Positions 18,015-26,742 of a stretch of 64,000 nt of DNA are shown here, one piece after another. The stretch is from Planctomycetota bacterium (GTDB taxonomy: Bacteria > Planctomycetota > PUPC01 > DSUN01): the NCBI GenBank assembly GCA_035384565.1, contig DAOOIT010000002.1, positions 22,428 through 86,427 of the forward strand, given 5' to 3'. The translations under genes were made by a program, and so were the position numbers. The first letter of the stretch is position 1; every line of letters begins with the position of its first letter. The notes beneath the pieces were generated by a model that searched no databases, had not been told where the DNA came from, and saw only the letters and a program-made list of their open reading frames with translations.

Positions 18015-18188
18015 CCTCTCGTCCCTACGCTCTGCGTGGGGACGCGCCTCTTGGCCGCTCCGCGGCCTCTTCGCTTCCGCGCGCGTCGGAGTGGGAACCT
18101 CCCGCGGGTTGCGAACCCGCGGGAGGTTGTCGGACGCGGGAGCGTCCGGACCTCCGCCCCCACGCGGAGCATAGGGGCGAGAGAGAGG
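18015..18188. repeat. Nested palindromic element
   Basis: The outer arms (18,015-18,046 and 18,155-18,188) are imperfect inverted copies of a CCTCTCGTCCCTACGCTCTG-type sequence. Inside lies a perfect hairpin of 15-base arms (18,096-18,110 and 18,114-18,128, AACCTCCCGCGGGTT) and a small palindrome, GGACGCGGGAGCGTCC (18,132-18,147). The small palindrome recurs exactly at 26,686-26,701, and the AACCTCCCGC arm recurs in altered form at 43,917. This is a non-coding member of a dispersed repeat set in the divergent region between the two operons. Confidence 0.8.
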
Positions 18189-18458
18189 AATAGTTCCGGC
18201 CGCTGCAAACTGATTCACGGCCGGAGTAGTGGGGATCGCACCAGAGCGGATGCCGCATTCCAGAAAGGCCATGAATTGCCAGACGCCGGCGGCAGGTTGG
18301 GGGACAGTTCTCGGAAGCCGCGCGCAAGTGATCCGCGTTCCACACCCTCAGACATCGCAGCCGCCTTCCTGCCACTCAGCGATCGGCTTTGACAAACCGC
18401 TCCAAAGCTGCTACCGGTGGGGGCGCTCTGGGTCCCTTGCGCCTTGCAGGAGGCCGCA
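18189..18458. other. Upstream region of the sugar importer
   Basis: No gene is visible. TTGACA at 18,389-18,394 is a good -35 box, but the sequence 17 bases on (TACCGG) is a poor -10 box, so a promoter for the rightward importer operon is only tentative. AGGAGG at 18,449-18,453 is the ribosome-binding site of the next gene. Confidence 0.4.
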
Positions 18459-19787
18459 TTGGCTCGCCACGGTGAACGCCTGCTGGCCGCCCTGTTGCTG
18501 GCCGCGGCCGGCTGCGAGAAGGCACAGACTGGCTCGGACGGCCCGGCGACGCTCGAGTTCGCCATCTTCGAGGGCGGCTACGGCCTCGGCTGGCACGAGC
18601 GGACCAGCCGCGCCTACGAGGCGCTCGCGCCCGGCGTGCGCGTGAGCCTGTGGGGCTCGCCACGCGTGAGCGAGAAGCTGCGGCCGCGCATTCTCCGGGG
18701 CAATCCGCCCGAGCTCGCGCTGTGCGACCTGCCGATCTGGCTGCTGATGCAGGGCGGCAAGCTCCGCCCGCTCGACCTCTCGCGCCCCGCGTACGGCCAG
18801 CCCGGCAAGACGTGGGGCGACACCTTCCTGCCCGGCGTGCTCGACCTCACCACCTATCAGGGCCACTGCCTCGCCATTCCCACGGAGTTCGGCGGGTGGG
18901 TGATCTGGTACGACCGGAAGCTCTGGCGCGACCGCGGCTGGCAGGTGCCGCGCACGTGGGCCGACTTCGAGCGCGTGTGCCAGGAGATCAAGAAGGCGGG
19001 CCTCGCGCCCTTCGCCTTCCAGGGCAAATACCCCAGCTACGCCATCGGCACCTTCTTCGGCCTGGTGCAGCGCGCGGGCGGCCTCGAGGCCTTCGCCGCC
19101 ACGCAGAACCTCGAGCCCGGGGCCTGGCTGGCGCCCCCCGTAGCCGAGGCCGCCCGGCTTATGCAGCATATCGCCCTCGACTACTTCGACCCCAATTGCA
19201 TGGCCCTCAGCCACATCGAGAGCCAGATGGAGTTTGTGAACCGCCGCTGCGCCATGGTCGCCTGCGGCCTGTGGCTCAAGCACGAGATGGAGCAGAACAC
19301 GCCGCCCGACTTCGAGTTGAGCTGCTTCGACCTGCCCCCGCTGCGCCCCGACGTGCCCTACATGTGGCAGGGCGGCGGCAGCCACATCTGCATGGTGTTC
19401 CGCGACGCGCCCCACGCGGAGCAGGCCGAGGATTTCCTCCGCTTCCTCACCTCGCGCCAGAACATGGCCCGGTGGATCGAGCACTCGGGCAGCCTGGCGC
19501 CCGTGCGGGGCGCGGCCGACGACGTGGCGCTGCCGCCCGACCTCAAGGCCGCCAAGGAGCTGATGGACAAGGCGGCCTACTCGTTCCAGTCGCGGCTGAG
19601 CTTCTTCTACCCGGGGCTGGGCCAGACGATGGTGGACCAGATCCGCTTCCTCATCACCGGCCAGTGCCGCCCCGAGGCATTCTGCCAGGCGATGGAGGCG
19701 GCCTGCCAGACGGTGCGCGGGAACCCGCGAATCCCCAAGGCGCCGCCGATGGAGGTGCCCGCGAAGTTCCGGAGGGCGTCGCCATGA
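18459..19787 (+). CDS. Sugar ABC transporter substrate-binding lipoprotein
   Basis: 442 residues from a TTG start chosen because AGGAGG lies five bases upstream; a GTG at 18,417 is the alternative. The short signal MARHGERLLAALLLAAAGC ends in a lipobox with Cys19, so the protein is lipid-anchored. The body follows the extracellular solute-binding family 1 pattern: LEFAIFEGGYG, PELALCDLP, FLPGVLDLTTYQG, AIPTEFGGWVIWYDRKLW and a DPNCMALSHIESQMEFVNRRC ligand region split over two helices. Such proteins bind mono- or oligosaccharides and deliver them to the permease pair encoded next; the ATGA overlap with the first permease supports this. Confidence 0.9.
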   Translation: MARHGERLLAALLLAAAGCEKAQTGSDGPATLEFAIFEGGYGLGWHERTSRAYEALAPGVRVSLWGSPRVSEKLRPRILRGNPPELALCDLPIWLLMQGGKLRPLDLSRPAYGQPGKTWGDTFLPGVLDLTTYQGHCLAIPTEFGGWVIWYDRKLWRDRGWQVPRTWADFERVCQEIKKAGLAPFAFQGKYPSYAIGTFFGLVQRAGGLEAFAATQNLEPGAWLAPPVAEAARLMQHIALDYFDPNCMALSHIESQMEFVNRRCAMVACGLWLKHEMEQNTPPDFELSCFDLPPLRPDVPYMWQGGGSHICMVFRDAPHAEQAEDFLRFLTSRQNMARWIEHSGSLAPVRGAADDVALPPDLKAAKELMDKAAYSFQSRLSFFYPGLGQTMVDQIRFLITGQCRPEAFCQAMEAACQTVRGNPRIPKAPPMEVPAKFRRASP

Positions 19788-20653
19788 GGCCCTCGCGCTG
19801 GATGATCGCCCTCTTCCTGCTCCCCGCGGTGGCCCTCTACACGGTGTTCGTCCTCATCCCCGCCCTCAGCGCCTTCGGCTACAGCTTCACCGACTTCACC
19901 GGCGTCACCAGGCCGCGGTGGGTCGGCCTCGAGAACTTCGCCGAGCTGGCGGGCACGGGCAGCGATTTCACGGCGGCGCTCCTCAACAACCTCTTCATCA
20001 TCCTCGTGCCGGGCACGGCCACGCTGCTCGTGGCCCTGGCCTTCGCCTTCTTCATTGACCAGCAACTGCACGGCAGCCGCCTCTTCCGGGTGGTGTTCTT
20101 CTTCCCGAACATCCTGCCGCTGGCGGCCACCGCGGCGTTGTGGATCCTCGTGTTCTCCGCCACCGACATCGGGGCGGTCAACCGCGTGCTGCGGGCGATG
20201 GGCTTCGCGCCCGTGCAGTTCATGAGCTCGGCCAACCTGCTCCGCTCCCTCGTGCCAATCCTGGTGTGGGGCGGCGCCGGCTTCTACATGATCCTCTTCC
20301 TCGCCGCGATGAGCAGCATCCCCTCGACCCTCTACGAGGCGGCGCGGATGGACGGCGCGGGCCTCTGGCACCAGTTCCGCCACGTCACCCTCCCGCTCCT
20401 GCGCGACACCATCGCCATGTGCCTGATCTTCGCCATCATCGGCGGGCTGAAGTTCTTCGACCTCATCTGGATCTTCGAGAAGCAGTACCCGACCCAGGAC
20501 TCGCACGTCGTGGCCACGCTCATCTACTCGATGGCCTTCAACCAGTACCGCAGCGGCTACGGCGCCGCGATGTCCATCGTGCAGTTCGTCCTGATCCTGG
20601 CGGTGACGCTGGTGAGCCTGAAGCTCTTCCGCAAGGAACGGCTGGAATACTGA
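19784..20653 (+). CDS. Sugar ABC transporter permease (MalF/UgpA type)
   Basis: 289 residues with six hydrophobic segments. The cytoplasmic coupling loop EAARMDGAGLWHQFRHVTLP (about 184-203) is the EAA motif of binding-protein-dependent sugar permeases that contacts the ATPase. It starts inside the stop of the binding-protein gene (ATGA). With the second permease it forms the inner-membrane channel for a carbohydrate. No ATPase gene follows, as is common for this importer family, where a shared MsmX/UgpC-type ATPase is encoded elsewhere. Confidence 0.93.
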   Translation: MRPSRWMIALFLLPAVALYTVFVLIPALSAFGYSFTDFTGVTRPRWVGLENFAELAGTGSDFTAALLNNLFIILVPGTATLLVALAFAFFIDQQLHGSRLFRVVFFFPNILPLAATAALWILVFSATDIGAVNRVLRAMGFAPVQFMSSANLLRSLVPILVWGGAGFYMILFLAAMSSIPSTLYEAARMDGAGLWHQFRHVTLPLLRDTIAMCLIFAIIGGLKFFDLIWIFEKQYPTQDSHVVATLIYSMAFNQYRSGYGAAMSIVQFVLILAVTLVSLKLFRKERLEY

Positions 20654-20665
20654 GGCGGCAAGCGG

Positions 20666-21688
20666 ATGACGCGCTGGACGCTCGTGGGAACTCTCGTGCT
20701 CGGCCTGCTCGCGCTGGTCGCGGGCCTGGCCTGGCTCCTGCACCGGCGGCGGGGCCACACGCGGGGCGAGGCGCTGGTGCGGTCGGCGGGCTACGTGCTG
20801 CTCTGGACGCAGTTCCTCCTCGTCGTGACGCCGTTCCTGTGGGTGATCCTCACGTCGCTCAAGCCGAGCCGCGAGATTCTCGAATCGCCGTTCGCCCTGC
20901 CCCGCGTGCTCCGCGAGCCCACGGCCGCGCACTGGCGGCAGACGGCCGACAACTACGCCACGGCCTGGACGAAGTCCCACTTCCGCGACTACTTTGCCAA
21001 CAGCGTGAAGATCGCGGCCTGCGCGGTGGTGCTCACGGTGGGCCTCGCGGCGATGGCGGCCTATGTGCTCGCGCGATTCGAGTTCCCCGGCCGCAAGGTC
21101 CTCTATCTGCTCTTTCTAGCCGGGATGATGTTTCCGGCTCAGCTCATCCTCGTGCCGCTCTTCTTCCAGTTCTCGTGGATGTCCGACCAGCTCTCCGCCG
21201 TCACGCTCGCCGTCAGCAGGGCGTTGGGCGTCGGGCCGTACCGGGTCCAGATGCACAACAGCCACGTGACTCTGGTCCTGCTCTACACGGCGGTGAGCTT
21301 GCCCTTCAGCGTGTTCGTGCTCACGAACTTCATGCGCACGATCCCGTCGGAGCTCCGCGAGGCGGCGCTGATAGACGGCGCCACCGAGTGGCAGGCCTTC
21401 TGGCGGGTGATGCTGCCGATGGCGAGGCCCGGCCTCACGAGCGTGGCGATCTTCAACTTCCTCGGCGTCTGGAACGAGTACCTCTACGCCCTGGTGTTCC
21501 TCGACGACGAGGCGATGCGCACCCTGCCGCTGGGCCTCGCCAGCGTCTCGATTCTCGCCGACTACAAGAGCGACTACGGCCTGATGTTCGCCGGCCTCGT
21601 CATCACCGTGCTGCCGATCCTCGCGGCCTACCTGCTCTTGCAGCGCCACCTGACTCGCGGCGTGACCCTCGGCGCGCTGAAGGGGTAG
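20666..21688 (+). CDS. Sugar ABC transporter permease (MalG/UgpE type)
   Basis: 340 residues, longer than the usual ~275 because of an extra N-terminal membrane helix (LVLGLLALVAGLAWLL) and a basic stretch before the conserved TPFLWVILTSLKP segment. The coupling motif EAALIDGATEWQAFWRVMLP is present, as is the typical GVWNEYLYALVF segment. It begins 12 bases after the first permease. With the preceding two proteins it imports a sugar. A 151-base gap follows before the discoidin gene, with no obvious terminator. Confidence 0.92.
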   Translation: MTRWTLVGTLVLGLLALVAGLAWLLHRRRGHTRGEALVRSAGYVLLWTQFLLVVTPFLWVILTSLKPSREILESPFALPRVLREPTAAHWRQTADNYATAWTKSHFRDYFANSVKIAACAVVLTVGLAAMAAYVLARFEFPGRKVLYLLFLAGMMFPAQLILVPLFFQFSWMSDQLSAVTLAVSRALGVGPYRVQMHNSHVTLVLLYTAVSLPFSVFVLTNFMRTIPSELREAALIDGATEWQAFWRVMLPMARPGLTSVAIFNFLGVWNEYLYALVFLDDEAMRTLPLGLASVSILADYKSDYGLMFAGLVITVLPILAAYLLLQRHLTRGVTLGALKG

Positions 21689-21839
21689 CTCGCGGGGGGG
21701 GCGTTTGAGCCGTCGCTCAGGGCAGGCTCTTGGCCGCGGGCGGGGCGTCCGCGTTCCGGGCTGCGGGGGCTCGAGATCCAGGCGAAGAACAGCACAACGC
21801 CCCGGGCCGTCCTGATGCGGCCCGCAGGAGGCATTCACA

Positions 21840-22550
21840 ATGGGTGTGGCAGGAACCAGAACGATATGGGGAGGATGGGCAGCCGCGGGCCTCGCGGCCG
21901 GGGCCTGCCTGTTCTGCTGCGCCAGCGCGGCGGGCGAGCCCGCGCCGGGCAAAGTGGCGCTGGTCCTCGAGCTGCCCCGGCCGCGATTCATCGGCACGCC
22001 GATCAACCTCAAGACCCCCAACCTCGAGAAGCCCCGCCAGGGGAAGCGTCCGGACCTCCTGGTCCCTGCGGGCCTCACCAATGTGGCGCTCAACAAGCCG
22101 GTCACGGCCAGCGACACCTCGCCCATCATGGGCGAACTGAGCCAGGTTACGGACGGCGATAAGGATGGCATCGAGGGGAGCTATGTGGAGATCGGCCCGG
22201 GCAAGCAGTGGTTCCAGGTGGACCTCAAGGAGCGTTACCAGGTCTTCGCCGTTGTCGTATGGCATTACCACGCCCAGGCGCGGGTCTACCACGACGTGGT
22301 CGTCCAGGTCTCCGACGATCCGAAGTTCGCACGTGACGTCCGCACCCTCTACAACAACGACCACGATAACTCACTCGGCCTCGGCGTCGGCAGGGACAAG
22401 GAGTACATAGACACCCACGAGGGGCTCCTCCTTGACGCGGGCGGCGTCGAGGCCCGCTACGTCCGCCTCTGGGGCAACGGGAACACGGAGAACGGCCTGA
22501 ATCACTGCACCGAGATCGAGGTGTACGGCAGGAGGCCTGCCGCGCCGTAG
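21840..22550 (+). CDS. Secreted discoidin (F5/8 type C)-like protein
   Basis: 236 residues. An N-terminal signal (AAAGLAAGACLFCCASAAGE) precedes a Pro-rich spacer and a single beta-sandwich domain from about residue 80: NVALNKPVTASDTSP, the QWFQVDLKERYQV strand, VQVSDDPKF and RYVRLWGNGN are characteristic of F5/8 type C (CBM32-like) domains. These bind galactose-type sugars or other glycans. It has no catalytic domain, so it is probably an accessory binding protein in the periplasm or on the cell surface. It follows the importer genes in the same direction. Confidence 0.82.
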   Translation: MGVAGTRTIWGGWAAAGLAAGACLFCCASAAGEPAPGKVALVLELPRPRFIGTPINLKTPNLEKPRQGKRPDLLVPAGLTNVALNKPVTASDTSPIMGELSQVTDGDKDGIEGSYVEIGPGKQWFQVDLKERYQVFAVVVWHYHAQARVYHDVVVQVSDDPKFARDVRTLYNNDHDNSLGLGVGRDKEYIDTHEGLLLDAGGVEARYVRLWGNGNTENGLNHCTEIEVYGRRPAAP

Positions 22551-22666
22551 TCGAGCGAGGAGCACACGGGCCATGCCGCGTCGGGCTCGACGTGCGTCTG
22601 TGCGTGACGCGGCTCTGAGCGGCGCGGGGCTGGGGGTTGCAGGCCCTTGGGCGAAAGGAGAAGGCC

Positions 22667-23692
22667 GTGAGAGCGCTCGGGAATCTCTGGGGTCTCGTGG
22701 TCGCGGCAGTGGCGCTCGGCGGCGAAGCCGTGAAGGAGCCCCCGCCCACCTGGCCCTGGCCGGGGCCTACCCCGCCAGAGCAGCGGGAGGCCATGATGAA
22801 GAGGACCTTCCTCATCCAGCCCGCGCCGCAGGACATGAAGACCATCGAGGAGCTTGCGCCGGACAAGCCTCCCGCGGCGCCACAGAAGCCCCGCAAGCTC
22901 CTCCTCTGGGGCCGGGTCTGGACCCACATGGCCAACCCCATGACCGAGGAAACGGTGAAGACCCTGGGCCGGAAGACAGGCGCCTTCGAGGTCGTGGTCA
23001 CCGACGACCCGCAGATGCTCCTGCCGGAGAAGCTCAAGGGCTTCGATGCCATCTTCCTCAACGGCCTGCACGACCCCACCCCCTTCCTGCCGCACTGGCT
23101 GAAGAGCATGCCCAAGGAGGAGCAGGAGGCCGCGATTGCCTTGGACCAGAAGGTCAAGGCCAGCATCCTCAAGTTCGTCGGCGAGGACGGCAAGGGCATC
23201 GCCGGCATCGAGGGCTCCATCTGCGCCCTGCGGGACTGGAAGGAGTTCGGCGAGCTGATGGGCGCCTTCTACGCCGGCCACTACGTAGGCAACTTTGTTC
23301 TCAAGGTGGACGACCCGGCCCACCCGCTGACGGCCTGCCTTGCGGGGCAGGCGTTCAAGGTGTTTGATCAGGGCTATGTCCCCGGCCCACCTTACTCGCC
23401 GAAGAAGGTGCGCGTCCTCTTGAGCCTCGACCTCACTCAGACGCCTGACCCTGTCGCCGATCCAAAGGCGGCCTGGCTGAAGCCAAGCGTGGAGAAGCTG
23501 GAGCAATCCACCGGACGCAGGGAGTACCCCATCAGTTGGGTCAAGTCGTACGGCAAGGGGCGGGTCTTCTACCTTTCGCTGGGCGTACAGAAGGCCCCCT
23601 ACTCCAACCCGCTCTTCATGCGCTACCTGCTGGGCGGCATCCAGTTCGCCCTGGGTGACCTGCCAGGCGACACCACACCGAGCGAGAAGTGA
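22667..23692 (+). CDS. Secreted ThuA-like (trehalose utilisation) domain protein
   Basis: 341 residues from a GTG with AGGAGA six bases upstream. A signal-like segment (LGNLWGLVVAAVALGGEA) is followed by a Pro-rich spacer. From about 85, KLLLWGRVWTHMANP, VVVTDDPQML and FDAIFLNGLHDPTPF follow the ThuA fold, a glutamine-amidotransferase-like domain. ISWVKSYGKGRVFYLSLGV with a later LGGIQFALGD is the usual ThuA C-terminus. ThuA proteins often sit beside Gfo/Idh/MocA oxidoreductases, as here, and may act on oxidised glycosides. The biochemical role is unproven. Confidence 0.75.
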   Translation: MRALGNLWGLVVAAVALGGEAVKEPPPTWPWPGPTPPEQREAMMKRTFLIQPAPQDMKTIEELAPDKPPAAPQKPRKLLLWGRVWTHMANPMTEETVKTLGRKTGAFEVVVTDDPQMLLPEKLKGFDAIFLNGLHDPTPFLPHWLKSMPKEEQEAAIALDQKVKASILKFVGEDGKGIAGIEGSICALRDWKEFGELMGAFYAGHYVGNFVLKVDDPAHPLTACLAGQAFKVFDQGYVPGPPYSPKKVRVLLSLDLTQTPDPVADPKAAWLKPSVEKLEQSTGRREYPISWVKSYGKGRVFYLSLGVQKAPYSNPLFMRYLLGGIQFALGDLPGDTTPSEK

Positions 23693-23706
23693 AGGAGGAC
23701 ACGAGG

Positions 23707-25071
23707 ATGGGAGGCCAAGTCTCGCGTCGCGAGTTCGTGCGCCGGGCCGCTCTCGGCGCCGGCGCGCTGCTGCTGGCCAACAGCCGCTCCGCGCGGACCT
23801 ATGCGGCCAATGGCAAGCTGAACATCGCCCTCATCGGCGTGGGCGGGCGCGGCAAGTGGTACGTGGACGTGGTTCCCAAGATGGAGAACGTGGTGGCGCT
23901 GTGCGACGTGAACGAGAGCAAGGCCGAGGCGGCCTGCAAGCTCTTTCCCGATCTGCCGAAGTTCCACGACTTCCGCGTCATGCTGGACAAGATGGGCAAG
24001 GAGATGGATGCCGTCTTCGTCGCCACGCCTGACTTCACGCACGCCGCCGCCGCCGTGGCCGCGATGCAAGCCGGCAAACACGTCCTGTGCGAGAAGCCGC
24101 TGACGCGGACAGTGTATGAAGCTCGCGTGATGCGCGACATAGCCCAGAAGCATAAGGTCGCCAGCCAGATGGGGAACCAGGGCTCCGCCAGCAACTCCTT
24201 CCGCCGCGGCGTCGAGCTGGTGGAGGAGGGCGCCCTTGGCGAGGTGACGGAGTGGTACGGCTTCAATGCCGATGGCGGCCCCAACATCAAGGAGCCGCCC
24301 AAGGAGGCCGCGCCATGCCCCGAGTACCTGAAGTGGGACCTTTGGCTCGGGCCGGCCCAGTACCGCGAGTTCCATCCGCGGTGGCTCGGCTGGACCGTCT
24401 GGCGCGACTTCAGCAACTACCAGCTCGGCAACTGGGGCTCCCACGTCTGCTTCCTCGGCTGGAACGCCCTCAAGCTCGGCTCGGTGTGGGCGATGCCGCC
24501 GGAGAGCAGACCACGCATTCGCGTCCAGGCCGAAGTCTCCGAGATCAACAAGCTCTCCTTCCCGCGCTGGCAGGTTATCCGCTGGAAGGTGCCCGCCCGC
24601 GAGGGCTTCCCGCCCCTCACCTTCACCTGGGTCAATGGCCAGGGCGGCGCTGCACAACAGGCCTGGGACAAGATCGTGGACTACCGCGGGAAGAAGTTCA
24701 AAGCCTGGGCCTGTGGCGGGCTCATCGTCGGCACCAAGGGCAGAATGGAGAACAACGCCGGCGAATGCTGGTTCGTGCCGGTCCCGGGAGAGCAGGAGAA
24801 GGGCGAGGTCATCTCCGGCCCCAAGAAGTTGCCCCCTTCGCGCGGCCACGAGGGCGACTTCTTCCAGGCCTGCCGCGGCGGCATCCCGGCCTGGGGCAAC
24901 TTCGGCAACACCGGCCCCTACTGGGAGTTCATGGCCCTCGGCAGCATCGCTACCCAGTTCCCCGATGAGCTGGAGTACGACCCGCTGGAGTGCAAGATTG
25001 TGAACAACGCCGAGGCGGACGCGCTCTTGAACCCGCCCCGCCGGGAAGGCTGGGAGTTGCCCACCCGTTGA
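23707..25071 (+). CDS. Gfo/Idh/MocA family oxidoreductase with Tat signal (first copy)
   Basis: 454 residues from the ATG at 23,707 preceded by GGAGG. SRREFVRRAALGAGALLL is a twin-arginine export signal, so the enzyme is probably secreted already bound to NAD(P). The Rossmann loop is NIALIGVGGRGKW, and EKPLTRTVYEARVM holds the family's EKP lysine. Family members oxidise or isomerise sugar hydroxyls, and the 3-keto-glycoside branch fits a ThuA neighbour. It is followed 50 bases later by a close paralogue with long identical DNA stretches. Confidence 0.93.
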   Translation: MGGQVSRREFVRRAALGAGALLLANSRSARTYAANGKLNIALIGVGGRGKWYVDVVPKMENVVALCDVNESKAEAACKLFPDLPKFHDFRVMLDKMGKEMDAVFVATPDFTHAAAAVAAMQAGKHVLCEKPLTRTVYEARVMRDIAQKHKVASQMGNQGSASNSFRRGVELVEEGALGEVTEWYGFNADGGPNIKEPPKEAAPCPEYLKWDLWLGPAQYREFHPRWLGWTVWRDFSNYQLGNWGSHVCFLGWNALKLGSVWAMPPESRPRIRVQAEVSEINKLSFPRWQVIRWKVPAREGFPPLTFTWVNGQGGAAQQAWDKIVDYRGKKFKAWACGGLIVGTKGRMENNAGECWFVPVPGEQEKGEVISGPKKLPPSRGHEGDFFQACRGGIPAWGNFGNTGPYWEFMALGSIATQFPDELEYDPLECKIVNNAEADALLNPPRREGWELPTR

Positions 25072-25121
25072 ACTGCCACGGGGGAGTTGGCGACCGCAAC
25101 ACCGAGAAGAGGAGATGAACT

Positions 25122-26504
25122 ATGGTGGCGCAGACTCGACGCGGTTTCCTCCGCCGCGCGGCCCTGGGTGGAGCGGGACTGGTCGACCTTGCCGGCAGCC
25201 GCTCTGCACGCACCTATGCGGCCAATGGCAAGCTGAACATCGCCCTCATCGGCTGCGGCGGGCGTGGGAAGTGGTTTGTGGACGTGATGCCGAAGATGGA
25301 GAACGTGGTGGCGCTGTGCGACGTGAACGAGAGCAAGGCCGAGGCCGCCTACAAGCTCTTCCCCGATCTGCCGAAGTTCCACGACTTCCGCAAGATGCTC
25401 GACGAGATGAGCAAGCAGATTGACGCGGTGATCGTGTCCACGCCCGACCACACCCACGCCGTCGCCTGCGTGGCCGCGATGAAAGCGGGCAAGCACGCCT
25501 TCGTTGAGAAGCCGATGGCCGCCTGCCCCTACGAGGCCCGCACGATGCGCCTGACGGCCGAGAAGATGAAGGTCTCCTCCCAGATGGGCAACCAGGGCTC
25601 CGCCAGCGGGGCCTTTCGCCGCGGGGTCGAACTCGTCCAGGAAGGCGCGCTCGGCGAGGTCAAGGAGGCATTCGTCTGGAACTCCGGCGGCGGCCCCGAC
25701 ACCAAGGAAGCGCCCAAGGAAGAACTGCCGGTGCCGCCCTACCTGAAGTGGGACATCTGGCTCGGTCCGGCTCAAGACCGTCCCTTCCACCCCAAGTGGC
25801 TTGCCTGGAGCGGGTGGCGGGACTTCGGCACCGGGCAGCTCGGCATGTGGGGCTCGCACAGCGGCTACCTCGCCTTCTTCGCCCTCCAGGTGGTGGACCT
25901 CTGGCATGCCGACCCCGCCACCAAGCCCCGCATCAAAGTGCAGGCCGAGTTCTCGGGCATCAACAGGCTCTCCTATCCCAAGTGGGAGCTGGTGCATTTC
26001 GCCATTCCCGCGCGCGGCGGCATGCCACCGGCAACGATCCACTGGGTCAACGGCGGCGGACTGGACTCGCCCTCCCGCAAGAAGATCGAGGGGCTTGTGG
26101 GCAGGCAGTTGGACTGGGGCGACGCGGGCGAGAAGAAATGGAAGGAGTTCGCCGGCTCTCTCCTTGTCGGCTCCAAGGGAATGATCCTCGGCGGCGGCCA
26201 CAGCGCCACGACCGAGCTTCTGCCCGCCGACCAGTTCAAGGATGCGCAGAAGGACGCCCCGAAGAAGCTCCTCGGCTCGCAGGGGCCGGAGCGCGACTGG
26301 GTGCGGGCCGCCAAGGGCGAGAGCGTAACGCCCATGTCCAGCTTCAGCCTTGCCGGCCCCTACATGGAGATGATGCTCCTCGCCAACGTCGCCACCCTAT
26401 GCGAAGGGGAGCTTGAGTACGACCCCTTGGAGGGCAAGATCACCAACAACGCGGAGGCCGATGCCCTCTTGCGCCGCCCCTACCGCGACGGCTGGTCGCT
26501 GTGA
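25122..26504 (+). CDS. Gfo/Idh/MocA family oxidoreductase with Tat signal (second copy)
   Basis: 460 residues. TRRGFLRRAALGGAGLV gives a Tat signal. ARTYAANGKLNIALIG, MENVVALCDVNESKAEA and LFPDLPKFHDFR are shared exactly or nearly so with the preceding gene, and the EKP motif is EKPMAACPYEARTM. The C-terminal half (GSHSGYLAFF, SKGMILGGGHSATTELLP) has diverged, so substrates may differ. AGAGG upstream supports the ATG. Probably co-transcribed with the first copy in a pathway that oxidises imported or extracellular glycosides. Confidence 0.93.
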   Translation: MVAQTRRGFLRRAALGGAGLVDLAGSRSARTYAANGKLNIALIGCGGRGKWFVDVMPKMENVVALCDVNESKAEAAYKLFPDLPKFHDFRKMLDEMSKQIDAVIVSTPDHTHAVACVAAMKAGKHAFVEKPMAACPYEARTMRLTAEKMKVSSQMGNQGSASGAFRRGVELVQEGALGEVKEAFVWNSGGGPDTKEAPKEELPVPPYLKWDIWLGPAQDRPFHPKWLAWSGWRDFGTGQLGMWGSHSGYLAFFALQVVDLWHADPATKPRIKVQAEFSGINRLSYPKWELVHFAIPARGGMPPATIHWVNGGGLDSPSRKKIEGLVGRQLDWGDAGEKKWKEFAGSLLVGSKGMILGGGHSATTELLPADQFKDAQKDAPKKLLGSQGPERDWVRAAKGESVTPMSSFSLAGPYMEMMLLANVATLCEGELEYDPLEGKITNNAEADALLRRPYRDGWSL

Positions 26505-26742
26505 GCGCGGGGCAGCGCCTGCCCCGCGCGGTCCTGAACCTGCGGAGTTCATTCCCCCAGCGGCAGCCAGGGCACGTCGAGGTATCTCTCCAGCGATTGC
26601 GCGGGTTCGTCGAGCACCCATGCCCAGGCCTGCGTGGCGCCCACGGCCACCTGGGGGATGACTGACAGCCCCACACACGAGAGAAGGACGCGGGAGCGTC
26701 CCGGACCGCGCGTCCCCACACGGGAGCGCGGGGACGATTGCG
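26505..26742. other. Intergenic stretch with palindromes and a small gene remnant
   Basis: No intact gene is visible. On the minus strand 26,549-26,689 reads as 46 codons ending GATQAWAWVLDEPA...LPLGE, which has coding character but no convincing start; it may be the tail of a lost gene. It is preceded by two palindromes, GGACGCGGGAGCGTCC at 26,686-26,701 and CGTCCCC...GGGGACG at 26,711-26,736. These separate it from the decayed DUF4091 gene next to it. Confidence 0.45.

Noticed and set aside
18015..18188. Possible CRISPR array
   Set aside because: The repeats are nested inverted copies, not direct repeats with regular spacers, and no cas gene is present.
25122..26504. Assembly duplication of the preceding oxidoreductase gene
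   Set aside because: The C-terminal halves differ throughout at the protein level, so these are two real paralogues.
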